Assembly: GCA_018302915.1 (NCBI GenBank)
Contig: JAGVZB010000032.1
Coordinates: 1-5,645, forward strand
DNA: 5,645 bases
From: Candidatus Woesearchaeota archaeon
GTDB taxonomy: Archaea > Nanobdellota > Nanobdellia > SCGC-AAA011-G17 > GW2011-AR20
Direction: 5' to 3'
A program made the position numbers and the translations under genes. The number at the start of each line of letters is the position of its first letter. The first letter of the stretch is position 1. Positions 4,980 to 5,645 of this stretch are shown here, piece by piece. The notes below the pieces were generated by a model. The model worked only from the letters and a program-made list of their open reading frames with translations. It had not been told where the DNA came from and made no database searches.

Positions 4980-5645
4980 ATGATGATTGTAAAAGAGGAA
5001 TTTTTAAACAAGCTAAGACAATATTTCGGCTTGAATTTATATGAAGTAAAAATATGGACTGCTCTTCTTTCCAGAGGTGTTTCAACTGCAGGCGAATTAT
5101 CTGATATTGGGAATGTTCCAAGATCAAGGGCTTATGACATTCTTGAATCCCTAGAAAAAAAAGGCTTCATAATAATGAAATTAGGAAAGCCAATCAAATA
5201 CATCGCTGTCGAGCCTAAAGAAGTTGTTGAAAGGGCAAAGAAATTAATGTTTGATGATGCCAAGGAAAAAGTAAAAAGGCTTGATGACCTGAAAGGCGGT
5301 GATTTACTGAGTGAACTAAACCTATTGCACAAGCAAGGGATAGAATTCATAGAGCCAACTGACCTGTCCGGAGCAATAAGGGGAAGGCACAACATGTATT
5401 CACACATGGAAACATTGTTGAAGGGCGCCGAGAAAAATGTCTCAATAATGACAACAAGCAAGGGATTGATAAGAAAAGTAGAATCATTAAAACCCACACT
5501 TGAAAAATTAAAAAGAAAAGGCATCAACATAAAAATAGCCGCCCCGATAACAAAGGAAAGCATCAATGTCGCAAGAGACTTAAGCAAGATCGCTGAAGTA
5601 AAGGCAACAAACGGGACCAAGATAGAGGGGAGATTTGTACTGATT
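4980..5645 (+). CDS. TrmB-family transcriptional regulator, 3' end outside the window
   Basis: A 222-codon open frame runs to the last base without a stop, so the C-terminus is missing; I would expect roughly 250-270 residues in full. Residues 8-75 are the TrmB-type winged helix: LRQYFGLNLYEVKIWTALLSRG, then STAGELSDIGNVPRSRAYDILESLEKKGFI with the recognition helix, then a wing at MKLGKPIKYIAVEP. Residues 80-118 form a charged, probably coiled-coil linker (EVVERAKKLMFDDAKEKVKRL). From about 120 begins the phospholipase-D-like sensor domain common in archaeal TrmB proteins (YSHMETLLKGAEKNVSIMTTS, residues 140-160), which in studied members binds sugars or other small effectors. The effector here cannot be told. 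The sequence closely resembles a TrmB form I remember as widespread in DPANN archaea. It has its own promoter region with a possible operator at 4917-4934. The start could be 4980 or 4983. Confidence 0.9.
   Translation, partial: MMIVKEEFLNKLRQYFGLNLYEVKIWTALLSRGVSTAGELSDIGNVPRSRAYDILESLEKKGFIIMKLGKPIKYIAVEPKEVVERAKKLMFDDAKEKVKRLDDLKGGDLLSELNLLHKQGIEFIEPTDLSGAIRGRHNMYSHMETLLKGAEKNVSIMTTSKGLIRKVESLKPTLEKLKRKGINIKIAAPITKESINVARDLSKIAEVKATNGTKIEGRFVLI

Noticed and set aside
4942..5620. Minus-strand frames 4942-5127 and 5132-5620 (61 and 162 codons) opposite the TrmB-family gene
   Set aside because: The plus strand carries a clear TrmB winged helix with a ribosome binding site through this whole stretch; the antisense translations look hydrophobic and Ser-rich with no motif support.

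Overview
The window looks like a fragment of a DPANN archaeal chromosome, most likely Woesearchaeota or Pacearchaeota-like. The evidence is an archaeal-type ATP-dependent DNA ligase, a TrmB-family regulator of a form I associate with DPANN genomes, TATA-type promoters about 24 bp from start codons, a mix of apparently leaderless genes and genes with a G-rich Shine-Dalgarno (SD) sequence, AT-rich DNA and dense packing. The lineage call is from memory of protein families, not a search.

Layout. 18-185 (-): a 55-residue very acidic protein of unknown function. 186-295: a divergent intergenic region with two inverted repeats and promoters both ways. 296-1582 (+): a 428-residue squalene-cyclase-like alpha/alpha-toroid protein with a C-terminal winged-helix-like segment. 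1567-2904 (-): a 445-residue response regulator with an intact receiver domain and a long C-terminal region I do not recognise, running tail to tail into the toroid gene with a 16-bp overlap. 2905-2996: a second divergent promoter region. 2997-4664 (+): replication/repair DNA ligase, followed with a 1-base stop/start overlap by a 61-residue protein at 4664-4849. 4850-4979: a leader/promoter region with an inverted repeat and a small hairpin. 4980 to the window end (+): TrmB-family regulator, cut off by the window edge.

How it fits together. The ligase, the small coupled gene and trmB look like ordinary housekeeping DNA. The toroid gene and the response regulator gene look like an accessory pair. 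They are more AT-rich than the ligase, arranged convergently with overlapping ends, and both combine a sensing or scaffolding domain with a likely output domain. The toroid lacks the catalytic acidic motif of squalene-hopene cyclases, so it is more likely a ligand or protein binding module than a terpene-making enzyme. The receiver has no histidine kinase partner in the window. This pair is the best candidate for an undescribed regulatory or conflict (defence-like) system. Nothing in the window proves a defence role: there is no nuclease, transposase or toxin.

No rRNA, tRNA, CRISPR array, insertion sequence or replication origin was seen.
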